A stretch of DNA of 64,000 bases. Source: an uncultured SAR86 cluster bacterium (GTDB lineage: Bacteria; Pseudomonadota; Gammaproteobacteria; Magnimaribacterales; D2472). Positions 10,253 to 20,197 of this stretch are shown here, in pieces. Each line of letters begins with the position of its first letter. Positions within the stretch are counted from its first letter, which is position 1. The stretch lies in contig CACOZT010000002.1 of the NCBI GenBank assembly GCA_902631785.1, positions 82,996-146,995 on the forward strand, read 5' to 3'. The position numbers were made by a program, and so were the translations under genes. The notes beneath the pieces were generated by a model, which saw nothing but the letters and a program-made list of their open reading frames with translations, was not told the DNA's origin and searched no databases.

Positions 10253-12490
10253 ATGTTTAGTAAAGAATTAGAACTTTCCATTGCTGCGTTATTCGATAAA
10301 GCTCATGAAGCTAATATTCAATATATAACCGTTGAACATCTGCTTTTAATGATAATGAGTGATTTTGATGTTAAAGAGTTTTTTAAAACGAAAGGTATAA
10401 GTATTGATTCACTCAAAGATGATTTAAACAATCATTTAAACAAGAACGTTGTATCAAAAATTGATCAGCAAAAACCAGTTCAACCTACCTTAGGTTTTCA
10501 AAGAGTTCTTCAGCGAGCAGTTTTTCATATTCAATCCTCAGGTAAAGGTGTTGTAAAACCTATAAATATTCTTGTTGCAATTTTTTCTGAAAAAGAATCT
10601 CATTCGGTTTTTTTATTAAATAAATATAAGTTAAGTAGGCTTGATGTAGTAACTTACTTATCACATGGACCAAAAAACTCTTCTGAAGATGATAAATCAA
10701 TTGATAAAAATGAAGAAAGCAATAATGAATTATCATCTGAAAACGAGTTCTTAATTAATCTAAATAATTTAGTTTCAAACAATAAAATTGACAAAATTAT
10801 TGGTAGAAAAAAAGAAATTGAAAGATTAGTACAAATTCTATCTAGACGAAATAAAAATAATCCATTATTGGTTGGTGAATCTGGTGTTGGAAAAACAGCT
10901 ATTGCAGAGGGCTTAGCATACCTAATTTCAAAAAAAGAAGTCCCATCAATTATGGAAAATACTATTGTCTATTCATTAGATATAGCTGCATTAATTGCTG
11001 GAACAAAATATAGAGGAGATTTTGAAAAACGTCTAAAACAAGTTTTATCATTTTTATCTAAACAAGATAATCCAATATTATTTATTGACGAAATACATAC
11101 CATTATAGGTGCTGGCTCTGCATCAGGTGGATCATTAGATGTTTCAAATTTACTCAAACCCGCACTTGGAAAAGGGGAAATTAGATGTATTGGATCAACA
11201 ACATTTCAAGAATACAGAGGAATATTTAATCAAAATCAAGCTTTATCAAGAAGATTCCAAAAAATTGATGTAGTTGAGCCTACTTTTGATGAGTGTGAAG
11301 AGATTCTGAATGGCATTAAGGATATTTATGAAGACTACCATGATGTAAAGTATTCGGATGAATCAATTAAATCATCAATTGAACTTTCATCCAAATATAT
11401 AAACGATAGATTCTTACCTGATAAAGCTATAGATGTTATTGATGAAACGGGCGCGTTATTAAATATAAATAGAAAAAATAAAAAAACTATTAAAGTTTCA
11501 AAAAATGATATCGAGATGACAATATCAAAAATTACAAAAATACCAGAACAAACTATTACAACTAGCGACAAAAAAGATCTTAAAAACTTAGAAGAAAATT
11601 TAAAACGTGTTATTTTCGGTCAAAATAAAGCAGTTTCAACACTTTCGAATGCTATTAAATTGTCAAGAGTAGGTCTTAGAGACGAAAATAAAACAATAGG
11701 ATCTTTCTTATTTACTGGTCCAACTGGAGTAGGGAAAACAGAAATATCAAAACAGTTATCTGAAATTCTTGGTATAGATCTTATTAGATTTGATATGAGT
11801 GAATATATGGAGAGACATACTGTTTCCAGATTAATTGGAGCGCCTCCAGGTTATGTTGGATTTGACCAGGGAGGGCTTTTGACAGAAGCAATAGTCAAAT
11901 CGCCACATTGTGTTCTTTTATTAGATGAAATTGAAAAAGCTCATCCAGACATTTTCAATATACTCCTTCAAGTTATGGATGCAGGTCAATTAACTGATAA
12001 TAACGGACGAAAATCAGATTTTAGAAACGTAATATTGATTATGACAACAAATATAGGTGCTGAACTTCTAAGCAAGAGAAATATTGGTTTTGCTGAATCC
12101 TCCAATGAATCAGATGCTATGAACTCACTTAAAAGATTATTTTCACCAGAGTTTAGAAATAGACTTGATGAAACAATACAATTTAATTATTTAGATAAGA
12201 GTGTTATCTTGTCAATTGTTGATAAGTTTCTTACTAAACTTCAGGCACAACTTGATAAAAGAAATGTTGAAATACAAGTTTCTAAAAAAGTTATTGAATG
12301 GATTGCAGATAACGGATATGACAAAGAAATGGGTGCAAGGCCTATGGAAAGATTTATATCACAAAATATAAAAAAACCTCTTGTAGATAAATTACTATTC
12401 GGAAATCTTAAGAGTGGCGGATTAATTAAATTGGATATCGAGAAGGGTGAATTAAAATTTTCTGATTCTAAAACAGAAGTTAAAGCCTAA
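10253..12490 (+). CDS. clpA: ATP-dependent Clp protease ATP-binding subunit ClpA
   Basis: Two Walker A motifs (GESGVGKTAIAEGL, GPTGVGKTEISKQL), IGAPPGYVGFDQGG; Clp N-domain. Confidence 0.97.
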   Translation: MFSKELELSIAALFDKAHEANIQYITVEHLLLMIMSDFDVKEFFKTKGISIDSLKDDLNNHLNKNVVSKIDQQKPVQPTLGFQRVLQRAVFHIQSSGKGVVKPINILVAIFSEKESHSVFLLNKYKLSRLDVVTYLSHGPKNSSEDDKSIDKNEESNNELSSENEFLINLNNLVSNNKIDKIIGRKKEIERLVQILSRRNKNNPLLVGESGVGKTAIAEGLAYLISKKEVPSIMENTIVYSLDIAALIAGTKYRGDFEKRLKQVLSFLSKQDNPILFIDEIHTIIGAGSASGGSLDVSNLLKPALGKGEIRCIGSTTFQEYRGIFNQNQALSRRFQKIDVVEPTFDECEEILNGIKDIYEDYHDVKYSDESIKSSIELSSKYINDRFLPDKAIDVIDETGALLNINRKNKKTIKVSKNDIEMTISKITKIPEQTITTSDKKDLKNLEENLKRVIFGQNKAVSTLSNAIKLSRVGLRDENKTIGSFLFTGPTGVGKTEISKQLSEILGIDLIRFDMSEYMERHTVSRLIGAPPGYVGFDQGGLLTEAIVKSPHCVLLLDEIEKAHPDIFNILLQVMDAGQLTDNNGRKSDFRNVILIMTTNIGAELLSKRNIGFAESSNESDAMNSLKRLFSPEFRNRLDETIQFNYLDKSVILSIVDKFLTKLQAQLDKRNVEIQVSKKVIEWIADNGYDKEMGARPMERFISQNIKKPLVDKLLFGNLKSGGLIKLDIEKGELKFSDSKTEVKA

Positions 12491-12491
12491 A

Positions 12492-12710
12492 TTATCTGCC
12501 TCTGAATGTAATCCTTCCAACTGTTAAATCATAAGGAGTCATTTCTACTTTAACTTTATCACCTGTGAGAATTCTAATGTAATGTTTTCTCATCTTGCCT
12601 GATATGTGAGCTGTGATGATATGGTCGTTTTCTAACTTAACTTTGAATTTTGTATTAGGAAGAGTTTCAATAACTTCTCCTTCAAATTCTAATTGATCTT
12701 CTTTTGACAT
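12492..12710 (-). CDS. infA: Translation initiation factor IF-1
   Basis: 72 aa; [60 protein letters not shown]. Confidence 0.97.
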   Translation of the reverse strand: MSKEDQLEFEGEVIETLPNTKFKVKLENDHIITAHISGKMRKHYIRILTGDKVKVEMTPYDLTVGRITFRGR

Positions 12711-12829
12711 GCCTTATTTTACACTAATTTCTTTGTTCAATTTCTTTTAATATGTGATTTAATAAAAGGATATTACAAATTGAATTATTAAACCATTTAG
12801 CTAGACTTTAATTATAACGAGGAATCAAT

Positions 12830-13138
12830 ATGAGTGATGTAAAAGTTTATATGTTAGCAAACCTTCAAATTCATGATGCCGAAAAATATAGGCTTTATGA
12901 AAAAGGCTTCTTTCCAATATTAAAAAAACATGAAGGTGAATTTATCACCTATGATGACAATATAGTACACATCGAAGGTACTAAACCTATGGAAGGTAGA
13001 GTTATATTATTTTGCTTTCCATCAGAAAAACACGCAGACGATTGGTATTCAGATCCTGAATATCAAGCGATAAGTGAACATCGAAGAAGTGGTACAACAT
13101 CAACAATAACTAGAATTAAAGGTTTGCCACCTAGATAG
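12830..13138 (+). CDS. DUF1330-family protein
   Basis: 102 aa; YRLYEKGFFPILKKHEGEF, ILFCFPSEKHADDWYSDPEYQ. Confidence 0.8.
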   Translation: MSDVKVYMLANLQIHDAEKYRLYEKGFFPILKKHEGEFITYDDNIVHIEGTKPMEGRVILFCFPSEKHADDWYSDPEYQAISEHRRSGTTSTITRIKGLPPR

Positions 13139-13242
13139 ATATCTATAATTTAACATAATATATATTATGCGAAGTTATATATATTAATATGAACTATACC
13201 CTGCCTTAAGAATTGTTAATATAAATTAAAAAAAGTAGGATT

Positions 13243-13683
13243 TTATCCTTTAGGTACCGGCTGGTCTGACCAGTTCCAGTCACTATCAGAGCATTTATCA
13301 ACAAGAAGTACTTGAAGTTCTTCTAGTAAAAGAAGACCGTCTTGAAACTCTACAACAGTTGGATCAACTGCACTAGATTGAAAACCAATAAAATTTGAGC
13401 CTCTCTTGGGATTATTTGTAGTAACACCGGCTGTAAATGAAGCAGTACTTCTATCTGCTTGTTCTGTTACCCTACTCGCGATATCAGATAATTGATTTTG
13501 TACTCTGATAATCTGCTGAGATAACTGAACACAATTTAATGATTCAGGTTCATATGGAAAATGGATTCTTGCAGAAGACGTTTCTTGATAAAGAGGAACA
13601 GTTAAAGCACAGCTTGATGTAATAAGTGCACAAGAAAATAACATTGTTACTTTATTGTTTAAAATAGAACTAATTTTAATCAT
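13243..13683 (-). CDS. Hypothetical exported protein, possible lipoprotein
   Basis: 146 aa ORF; N-terminal hydrophobic segment then SSC (MLFSCALITSSCAL); weak lipobox. Confidence 0.6.
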   Translation of the reverse strand: MIKISSILNNKVTMLFSCALITSSCALTVPLYQETSSARIHFPYEPESLNCVQLSQQIIRVQNQLSDIASRVTEQADRSTASFTAGVTTNNPKRGSNFIGFQSSAVDPTVVEFQDGLLLLEELQVLLVDKCSDSDWNWSDQPVPKG

Positions 13684-13744
13684 AAATATCCCCTAAATTA
13701 AGTACATAATATCATATATTAATCCATTAAAATCAACAACATAG

Positions 13745-14050
13745 CTAAATATCGTAATGTGGTGAACCACAAATTGTTGCTTTTAGTCCTGATGCCCCTC
13801 CTTCCAATAAAGGCTCTAATACATCTAACAATCCAGTTTCTACTCTCCAATTTAAATATTTTGCTTGATGTTCAAGAGTTTCCCAGTCTTCTATTAAATG
13901 AATAGTTTCAGTCGATTGTTCGATAAAAGTTACAACTGAAATACAACCATCAAATGATCGAGTTTCAGGTAATGCTAATTTTAAAGTTTCTTTGAGATTA
14001 TCTAACATTCCTTCTTTAGCAGGGAAAGAAACTATAACTAAATTTTTCAT
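13745..14050 (-). CDS. Antibiotic biosynthesis monooxygenase (ABM)-like dimeric alpha/beta barrel protein
   Basis: VSFPAKEGMLDNLKETLKLALPETRSFDGC, IHLIEDWETLEHQAKYLNWR. Confidence 0.75.
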   Translation of the reverse strand: MKNLVIVSFPAKEGMLDNLKETLKLALPETRSFDGCISVVTFIEQSTETIHLIEDWETLEHQAKYLNWRVETGLLDVLEPLLEGGASGLKATICGSPHYDI

Positions 14051-14121
14051 ATTAACTCCATAAATTTATATTTTTATTATATTATTCAATATAAACATAT
14101 ACATGTTATTAGGGTAATAAA

Positions 14122-16962
14122 ATGCACATAAAAATACTTTCTCTTTTATTAGTTTCATTAAATTTTAATGCTAATACATTAATGGAACCAACATCGAAAT
14201 CAGAAGATTTATATGAGGGTGTTATTTTAGATGGGACATATTCTAGTGATATTGATAGACCATCAGTATATCTAGGATTTGAAGTTGGAGAGCGTGTTGC
14301 TTCGCCCTATCAAATATCTAATGCAGTATTGGCATGGGCAAAACAATCTGACCGAATGATTGTTAAGGAGTATGCAAAAAGTCATGAAGGCCGTCCTCTA
14401 TACGCAATATTTATATCATCACCAGAAAACTTATCTAATTTAGATGAAATTAAAGAAAATATAAATTTACTATCTGATGGAGAAAATACAAATGGAAACA
14501 AAGCTAGATCATTAATTGATAAGTTGCCAGCTATTGCATGGATGGCTTATTCAATTCATGGAAATGAGACGTCTGGTGCAGATGCTGCTTTAGCAGCAAT
14601 ATACCATTTTATAGCCAGTGAAGATTCTGAAACCATTGAGATGCTTGATAAAATGTTGATCATCATTGATCCGATGATGAATCCAGATGGTAGAGCAAGA
14701 TTTGCTAAATCTTTACAGGAATACAGAGGTACATCTCCAAATTATGATGATCAATCTTTGCTACATACAGGTGATTGGCCCTACGGAAGAACAAATCATT
14801 ATTTTTTTGATCTGAATAGAGATTGGATATATTTAACTCAACCTGAAACTCAAGGAAGAGTAAAACTTATTAATGAATGGAATCCACAAATACTCGTCGA
14901 TGCGCATGAGATGGGACCTCAAGATACATTTATGACAGGCCCTCCTAGAGAGCCTATAAATAAAAATATTGATAAAGATTTATTAAAGTGGGGAAATATA
15001 TTTGCACAAGACCAAGGAAATGCATTTGATGATAGAAACTGGCGTTTTTATACTGGCGAATGGCATGAAGATTTGTATCCTGGTTATTCTTTTTATGCTC
15101 AATTTAGCGGTACTTTAGGAATTTTGTATGAACAATCCAGAATGGCTGAAGATGGCGTAAGAAGACCTGAAGGATCAATTCAATCATATAAAGAATCAGT
15201 TCATCATCAGTATGTAAGCACCATGGTTAACCTAAGAACCCTTCTCAATAACTCGAAAGAAATGTATCAAGATTATTGGGAAGGAAGAAAATATAACGTA
15301 TCAAGAGACAGCAAATATGCCAATAAATCTTATGTCATATTGCCAACAAAAAATAATACGAGAATCAATACACTTGCAGAAAAATTAAAATTCCAAGATA
15401 TTAAAATCTATAAAAATAATAAACCTATTCTTGTAAAAAATATTTTAAAACAAACTGGAGATATAGAAGAAAATTTCACTATTCCGCCAGGAAGTATGAT
15501 TATTCCAAATCGCCAAGCTGAAGCCCCTCTTATAGCAGCGATAATGGAATTCGATGCTGAAATAGATGAAGAAGTGCTGATTGAAGAAAAACAAAGCGTT
15601 CTTAGAGACGGCTCCTCAATAATGTATGACACAACGGCATTTAATTTTTCAATGGTATATGGTCTTGAGGCTATCACTGTTTCTGAAAATATAAGTTCAA
15701 ATTTAGATGTTTGGGAATCTTCAGTAACTTCTATCGATGTTAACGAAGACGCTGTAATGTGGGCAACAGAAGGAATAGATGACAATTCAGTAGCTTTTGC
15801 TGCAAGATTGATGGAACAAGATATTCAAGTAAGAATTCTAGATAAGGAAGCTACTTTGTCAGGATATGATCTATCACGAGGAAGTGTTGTAGTTATTAAA
15901 ATGGATAATGCAAAAGTAGATGATTTAAATGGAATTATTAAAAAAGTGGCTTCTGATTTAGATATTTCAATTATTTCACTTGATACAGGTTTTGGGCCTG
16001 AAGAACTTCCTGATTGGGGTGGAAGACATTTTAGATTACTTAAAAAACCTCAAATAGCAATACTGAGCCATGAGGGATTTAACTCATATGACGTTGGAGT
16101 TAGCTGGTGGTCAATTGATCATCATTTAGGGATCAGACATAGTCAGCTTAATACATCTATATTGAATTATGCTGACTTGAGAAGATATAACACGATTATT
16201 GTTCCAAGCGGATGGGCGCTTGATGATATTTCAAAAAAATCATTAAATGACTGGGTTAAACAAGGCGGTACATTAATTGCTCACAATTATGGAACTAGAT
16301 CTTTAATTGGTGAAAATGGCATAGGTAATGTTAAACATTTAAGCGATACATTTGATAACAGTGGGGATTATGATTTTGATTTGCAAAGAGAAATTTACTC
16401 ACTTGAAAACGATATTGATAAAGAAGGAGCTCTTAATAATAAAATTGATCTGGATATTAATTATCCATGGGAGAATGCAGAAAATATATCTGTTGATTTA
16501 AAGAAAAGAGATAAGTGGCAGTCAATATTTATGCCTTCTGGTGCAATGGTCGCTGGACGAACAGATCAAGAACATTGGTTAACATTTGGATCAATTGATA
16601 CGTTGCCAGTCTTATATGGTAACTACCCTATCCTTATGACTAGTGATAATGCACAAGCAGCAGTTAGAATTGGTGAATTGACAAACGATCCGACAAAAGA
16701 AACAGCTAGAGCTATTAATTGGTCAACACTGCCAGCTGGTAAAGACATTAATGTAAGAATGAGCGGCTTAGTTTGGCCTGAAGCATCTCAAAGAATCGCA
16801 AATTCTGCATATTTAACTAGAGAAAAAATTGGCAAAGGACAATTAATATTATTTTCTGGTGAACCAAATTATAGAGGATCAGCACTTGGAACAAATAGAT
16901 TATGGCTAAATGCTGTTGTTTATGGAGCTGGATTAGGAACAAATCAAAAGGTTGTTCTATAA
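14122..16962 (+). CDS. Secreted M14-family zinc carboxypeptidase
   Basis: Signal peptide; YSIHGNETSGADAA (HxxE), DPMMNPDGRARF, VDAHEMGPQD third ligand region. Confidence 0.88.
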   Translation: MHIKILSLLLVSLNFNANTLMEPTSKSEDLYEGVILDGTYSSDIDRPSVYLGFEVGERVASPYQISNAVLAWAKQSDRMIVKEYAKSHEGRPLYAIFISSPENLSNLDEIKENINLLSDGENTNGNKARSLIDKLPAIAWMAYSIHGNETSGADAALAAIYHFIASEDSETIEMLDKMLIIIDPMMNPDGRARFAKSLQEYRGTSPNYDDQSLLHTGDWPYGRTNHYFFDLNRDWIYLTQPETQGRVKLINEWNPQILVDAHEMGPQDTFMTGPPREPINKNIDKDLLKWGNIFAQDQGNAFDDRNWRFYTGEWHEDLYPGYSFYAQFSGTLGILYEQSRMAEDGVRRPEGSIQSYKESVHHQYVSTMVNLRTLLNNSKEMYQDYWEGRKYNVSRDSKYANKSYVILPTKNNTRINTLAEKLKFQDIKIYKNNKPILVKNILKQTGDIEENFTIPPGSMIIPNRQAEAPLIAAIMEFDAEIDEEVLIEEKQSVLRDGSSIMYDTTAFNFSMVYGLEAITVSENISSNLDVWESSVTSIDVNEDAVMWATEGIDDNSVAFAARLMEQDIQVRILDKEATLSGYDLSRGSVVVIKMDNAKVDDLNGIIKKVASDLDISIISLDTGFGPEELPDWGGRHFRLLKKPQIAILSHEGFNSYDVGVSWWSIDHHLGIRHSQLNTSILNYADLRRYNTIIVPSGWALDDISKKSLNDWVKQGGTLIAHNYGTRSLIGENGIGNVKHLSDTFDNSGDYDFDLQREIYSLENDIDKEGALNNKIDLDINYPWENAENISVDLKKRDKWQSIFMPSGAMVAGRTDQEHWLTFGSIDTLPVLYGNYPILMTSDNAQAAVRIGELTNDPTKETARAINWSTLPAGKDINVRMSGLVWPEASQRIANSAYLTREKIGKGQLILFSGEPNYRGSALGTNRLWLNAVVYGAGLGTNQKVVL

Positions 16963-16967
16963 AATAA

Positions 16968-18422
16968 ATGCAGTCCTTAAGAGATTTATGGAAAATTGCA
17001 ACTGCCTATCTTGTTGGAAGTTTTGCTTTAATACAGTTTGTAAATATTGCCCTACCGTATTTTGAAGTTGAATCAATTTTAGGATTGAGTTCTGATATAT
17101 TAATGCGTTTTTTATTTATTGGTCTTCCAATTGGATTACCTTTGGTTCTTGTAATTGGTTTTGCATTAAATAAAAAAGGCTTAATCAATCAAATTTCTTC
17201 AACTGATAATAAGGATAATACTGGTTCTTATAAACAAAAAATTGCTGTTGTTCCATTTACAAACCTAAACAAAGACGAAGATGGTGCTTTTTTAGTTGAT
17301 GGTATTGTTGAAGATCTTATAACAGAATTTTCGATGATTAAGGAAATTGAAATTTTGTCAAGACAATCTTGTTTTGACTTCAGAGAAAAAAATTATTCTT
17401 TAGATGAATTTAGAAAAGATTTTGGTATTGATTATGTAGTCTCCGGAAGTATTCGAATTATCAGTGAGAGAATTAGAATATCTGTTGAACTTTCCGAATT
17501 AAATGAAGGCAAAGTTATTTGGGGAAATAAATATGACAGAGTAAAAGAAGACATTTTTGATATTCAGGATGAGATAGTTAGAAAAATTACTATTTCTTTA
17601 ATTGGTGAAATTGAATTATCAAGTCTTGAAAGAGCAAAAAGAAAACCAACAGAAAATATGAATTCTTATGAGTGTCTGTTGAAAGGAAAGGAATTACATC
17701 ACAAATTTACAAAAGAAGACAATCAAGAATCTATAAAAGCTCTAGATCAGTCAATCAAAGCTGATTCTAATAATTCTCAAGCATTTGCATGGAAGGCATG
17801 TGCTCTTGGCCAAGCTTTTGGGCGAGGATATCGTGAAGATACTGATACTTTGATGAAAGAGATAATGGATAATATTAATAAGGCTGTCGAACTTAATAAT
17901 AATGATTTTGAAGCTCATAGAATGTTAGCTGAAGTTCATCTTTCTCTTCATGATTTTGATAAGGCTATAGATCATGGTGGAAAAGCCTATCAACTTAATC
18001 CAAATGATCCTAGAGTATCTTCAGTTTACGGTGAAATATTAATAAGAACGGGTAATCTAGATGAAGGAATAAAACATCTAGAAAAAGCATATGAGTTAGA
18101 TCCAATACCTCAAGGACAAAATACTTCAGATAGAAGAATTTATGCTCTTTTAACAGGATATTATTTTTTAAATAATATTGAAAAATGCAATGAGTTAATT
18201 AATAAAATCACAGAATTAGATTTTAAATCCTGGTTGTTATCATATGATGTATTCACAAAAAATAATATTGAAGTAAATAATCAAAAATGGTTTGCAAAAG
18301 GTTTGCAAAAATTCTCTAACTTTGACGTTAATATGGAAGTTGACCGATTTCATTTAAATAATAATAACTTACAATCAGAACTTATAAGTACTGCAAAGCA
18401 ACTACTAAACAATGAGCTATAA
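16968..18422 (+). CDS. Membrane-anchored TolB-like / TPR-repeat protein (as in adenylate-cyclase-associated TPR proteins, no cyclase domain seen)
   Basis: N-terminal TM helices; IAVVPFTNLNKDEDGAFLVDGIVEDLITEFS, DYVVSGSIRI; TPR-like repeats toward the C-terminus. Confidence 0.75.
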   Translation: MQSLRDLWKIATAYLVGSFALIQFVNIALPYFEVESILGLSSDILMRFLFIGLPIGLPLVLVIGFALNKKGLINQISSTDNKDNTGSYKQKIAVVPFTNLNKDEDGAFLVDGIVEDLITEFSMIKEIEILSRQSCFDFREKNYSLDEFRKDFGIDYVVSGSIRIISERIRISVELSELNEGKVIWGNKYDRVKEDIFDIQDEIVRKITISLIGEIELSSLERAKRKPTENMNSYECLLKGKELHHKFTKEDNQESIKALDQSIKADSNNSQAFAWKACALGQAFGRGYREDTDTLMKEIMDNINKAVELNNNDFEAHRMLAEVHLSLHDFDKAIDHGGKAYQLNPNDPRVSSVYGEILIRTGNLDEGIKHLEKAYELDPIPQGQNTSDRRIYALLTGYYFLNNIEKCNELINKITELDFKSWLLSYDVFTKNNIEVNNQKWFAKGLQKFSNFDVNMEVDRFHLNNNNLQSELISTAKQLLNNEL

Positions 18423-18425
18423 CAT

Positions 18426-19448
18426 ATGATCTATTCAAATATCCTTGAAACTATTGGAAATACACCGTCCGTAAAGATTAAAAATATCTCTATAAATAAT
18501 ACAAATATTTATGTTAAAGCTGAATACTTTAATCCTGCTAGTTCAGTAAAAGATCGTTTAGCTATAAGCATAATTGAGAATGCAGAAAAAAATGGATCTA
18601 TAGAAAAAGGCCAGACAGTTGTTGAGGCAACTAGCGGTAATACAGGCATCGGTCTTGCTATGGTTTGTGCAGCTAAAAATTATCCTCTAGTAGTAACAAT
18701 GCCAGATAGTGCATCTATTGAAAGACGAAAATTAATGAGATTTCTTGGAGCAAGAGTAATTTTAACTCCTGCATCTGAGGGAGGAACTGGTGCATATGAT
18801 ATTGCAAAAAGATTAGTTCATAAAAACAATTGGTTTTTTGCAAGACAATTTGAAAATGAAGATAACGCAAATATTCACGAAGAAACAACAGGTATTGAAA
18901 TATATAATGACTTCAAAGATATCGGATTAGATTATTGGGTTTCTGGATACGGAACTGGAGGAACTTTCACGGGTGTTTCAAGGACTCTTCGAGAAAAACT
19001 TCCTAATACAAAATTAATATTAACGGAGCCTGATGTAGCCCCGTTAATTGCTAGTGAACATGAACAAAGTAGAAATAGTGATGGTTCGGCTGCTGAGTCT
19101 CACCCAGCTTGGAATCCTCATCCAATTCAAGGATGGACAACTGATTTTATACCTCTCGTTTTACAAGAATCTATTGATAAAGAATACTATGATGAATTAA
19201 TACCAGTTTCTGGTGAAGACGGATTATTTTGGTCACATGAGTTGGCAAAAAAAGAAGGTATTATAACTGGGGTCTCAGGCGGATCAACATTTGCTATAGC
19301 AGTTGAAGTAGCTAAAAAAGCGACAAAAGGTTCAAACATTTTATGTATGCTCCCTGATACCGCAGAAAGGTATATGTCTAGTGTGTTATTTGATTCTATT
19401 GAACCAGAAATGAACGAGGAAGAACAAAAACTTTACAACTCGGTTTAA
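18426..19448 (+). CDS. cysK: Cysteine synthase
   Basis: SSVKDRLA (PLP Lys), EATSGNTGIGLAM, GTGGTFTGV. Confidence 0.9.
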   Translation: MIYSNILETIGNTPSVKIKNISINNTNIYVKAEYFNPASSVKDRLAISIIENAEKNGSIEKGQTVVEATSGNTGIGLAMVCAAKNYPLVVTMPDSASIERRKLMRFLGARVILTPASEGGTGAYDIAKRLVHKNNWFFARQFENEDNANIHEETTGIEIYNDFKDIGLDYWVSGYGTGGTFTGVSRTLREKLPNTKLILTEPDVAPLIASEHEQSRNSDGSAAESHPAWNPHPIQGWTTDFIPLVLQESIDKEYYDELIPVSGEDGLFWSHELAKKEGIITGVSGGSTFAIAVEVAKKATKGSNILCMLPDTAERYMSSVLFDSIEPEMNEEEQKLYNSV

Positions 19449-19451
19449 AAT

Positions 19452-20168
19452 TTAAAGCTTTTTAGCAGGAATTCCAGCTACGGTTGTTTCATCTTCTACA
19501 TCCTTTAGAACAAGACTGCCAGCAGCAACTTTTGCATTTTTACCTATGGTTATATTTCCCAAAATAGTACTAGATGCAAAAATAGAGGCACCAGATTTAA
19601 TTTTTGGATGTCTATCACCAATTTCAAAGCCTTTTCCACCAAGCGTAACTCCCTGATATATGGAAACATTTTCATCGATTTTCGAAGTTTCCCCTATTAC
19701 AACACCAGTAGCATGATCAATCATCACACCACCCTTTATTTTTGCAGCAGGATGAATATCAACACCAAAAACCTCTGATGCCCTATTTTGAAAAAAAAGC
19801 GCCATTGTATGTCTATCGTCATTCCATAAGCAATTTGCAGCTCTGTATGTTGCTAATCCTTGAAAGCCCTTATAAAACAAAATTGGTGTTGAAAAATATT
19901 TACAAGCCGGATCATGGTCTTTGAAAAAAACAATATCATTTATTAAATCTTGTTCTATATGTTCACATTTATGATAGACGTCCAAAATAAAGTCTTTAAT
20001 TTTGTTTGATGATAATGCATCACTATTGAGTTTCGATGCTAGAACAGATGCAACTGAGTTAATTAAATTATCTTGAGATAAAATTAATTTGGTTAAATAA
20101 GGTTCAAGTGAAGGCTCAGCTTCAATTCTTAACTTAACCTCATTTTGAATTTCTTTCCAAATATTCAT
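19452..20168 (-). CDS. cysE: Serine O-acetyltransferase
   Basis: DPACKYFSTPILFYKGFQGLATYR, FGVDIHPAAKIKGGVMIDHATGVVIGET, hexapeptide repeats, GIPAK. Confidence 0.95.
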   Translation of the reverse strand: MNIWKEIQNEVKLRIEAEPSLEPYLTKLILSQDNLINSVASVLASKLNSDALSSNKIKDFILDVYHKCEHIEQDLINDIVFFKDHDPACKYFSTPILFYKGFQGLATYRAANCLWNDDRHTMALFFQNRASEVFGVDIHPAAKIKGGVMIDHATGVVIGETSKIDENVSIYQGVTLGGKGFEIGDRHPKIKSGASIFASSTILGNITIGKNAKVAAGSLVLKDVEDETTVAGIPAKKL

Positions 20169-20197
20169 ATCAATAATTAATGAAAAAATGCATCAGT

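Noticed and set aside
13154-13169. Perfect 16-bp palindrome CATAATATATATTATG between convergent genes
   Set aside because: Almost all A/T in an AT-rich intergenic region; no T-tract or known site nearby, so chance is a fair explanation.
15408-15785. 125-aa antisense ORF inside the M14 peptidase gene
   Set aside because: Opposite a well-supported coding sequence, with no recognizable family or RBS; likely a by-product of codon composition. Other antisense ORFs in the track (for example 5299-5532, 31019-31363, 41097-41390, 50022-50261, 52922-53212) were rejected for the same reason.
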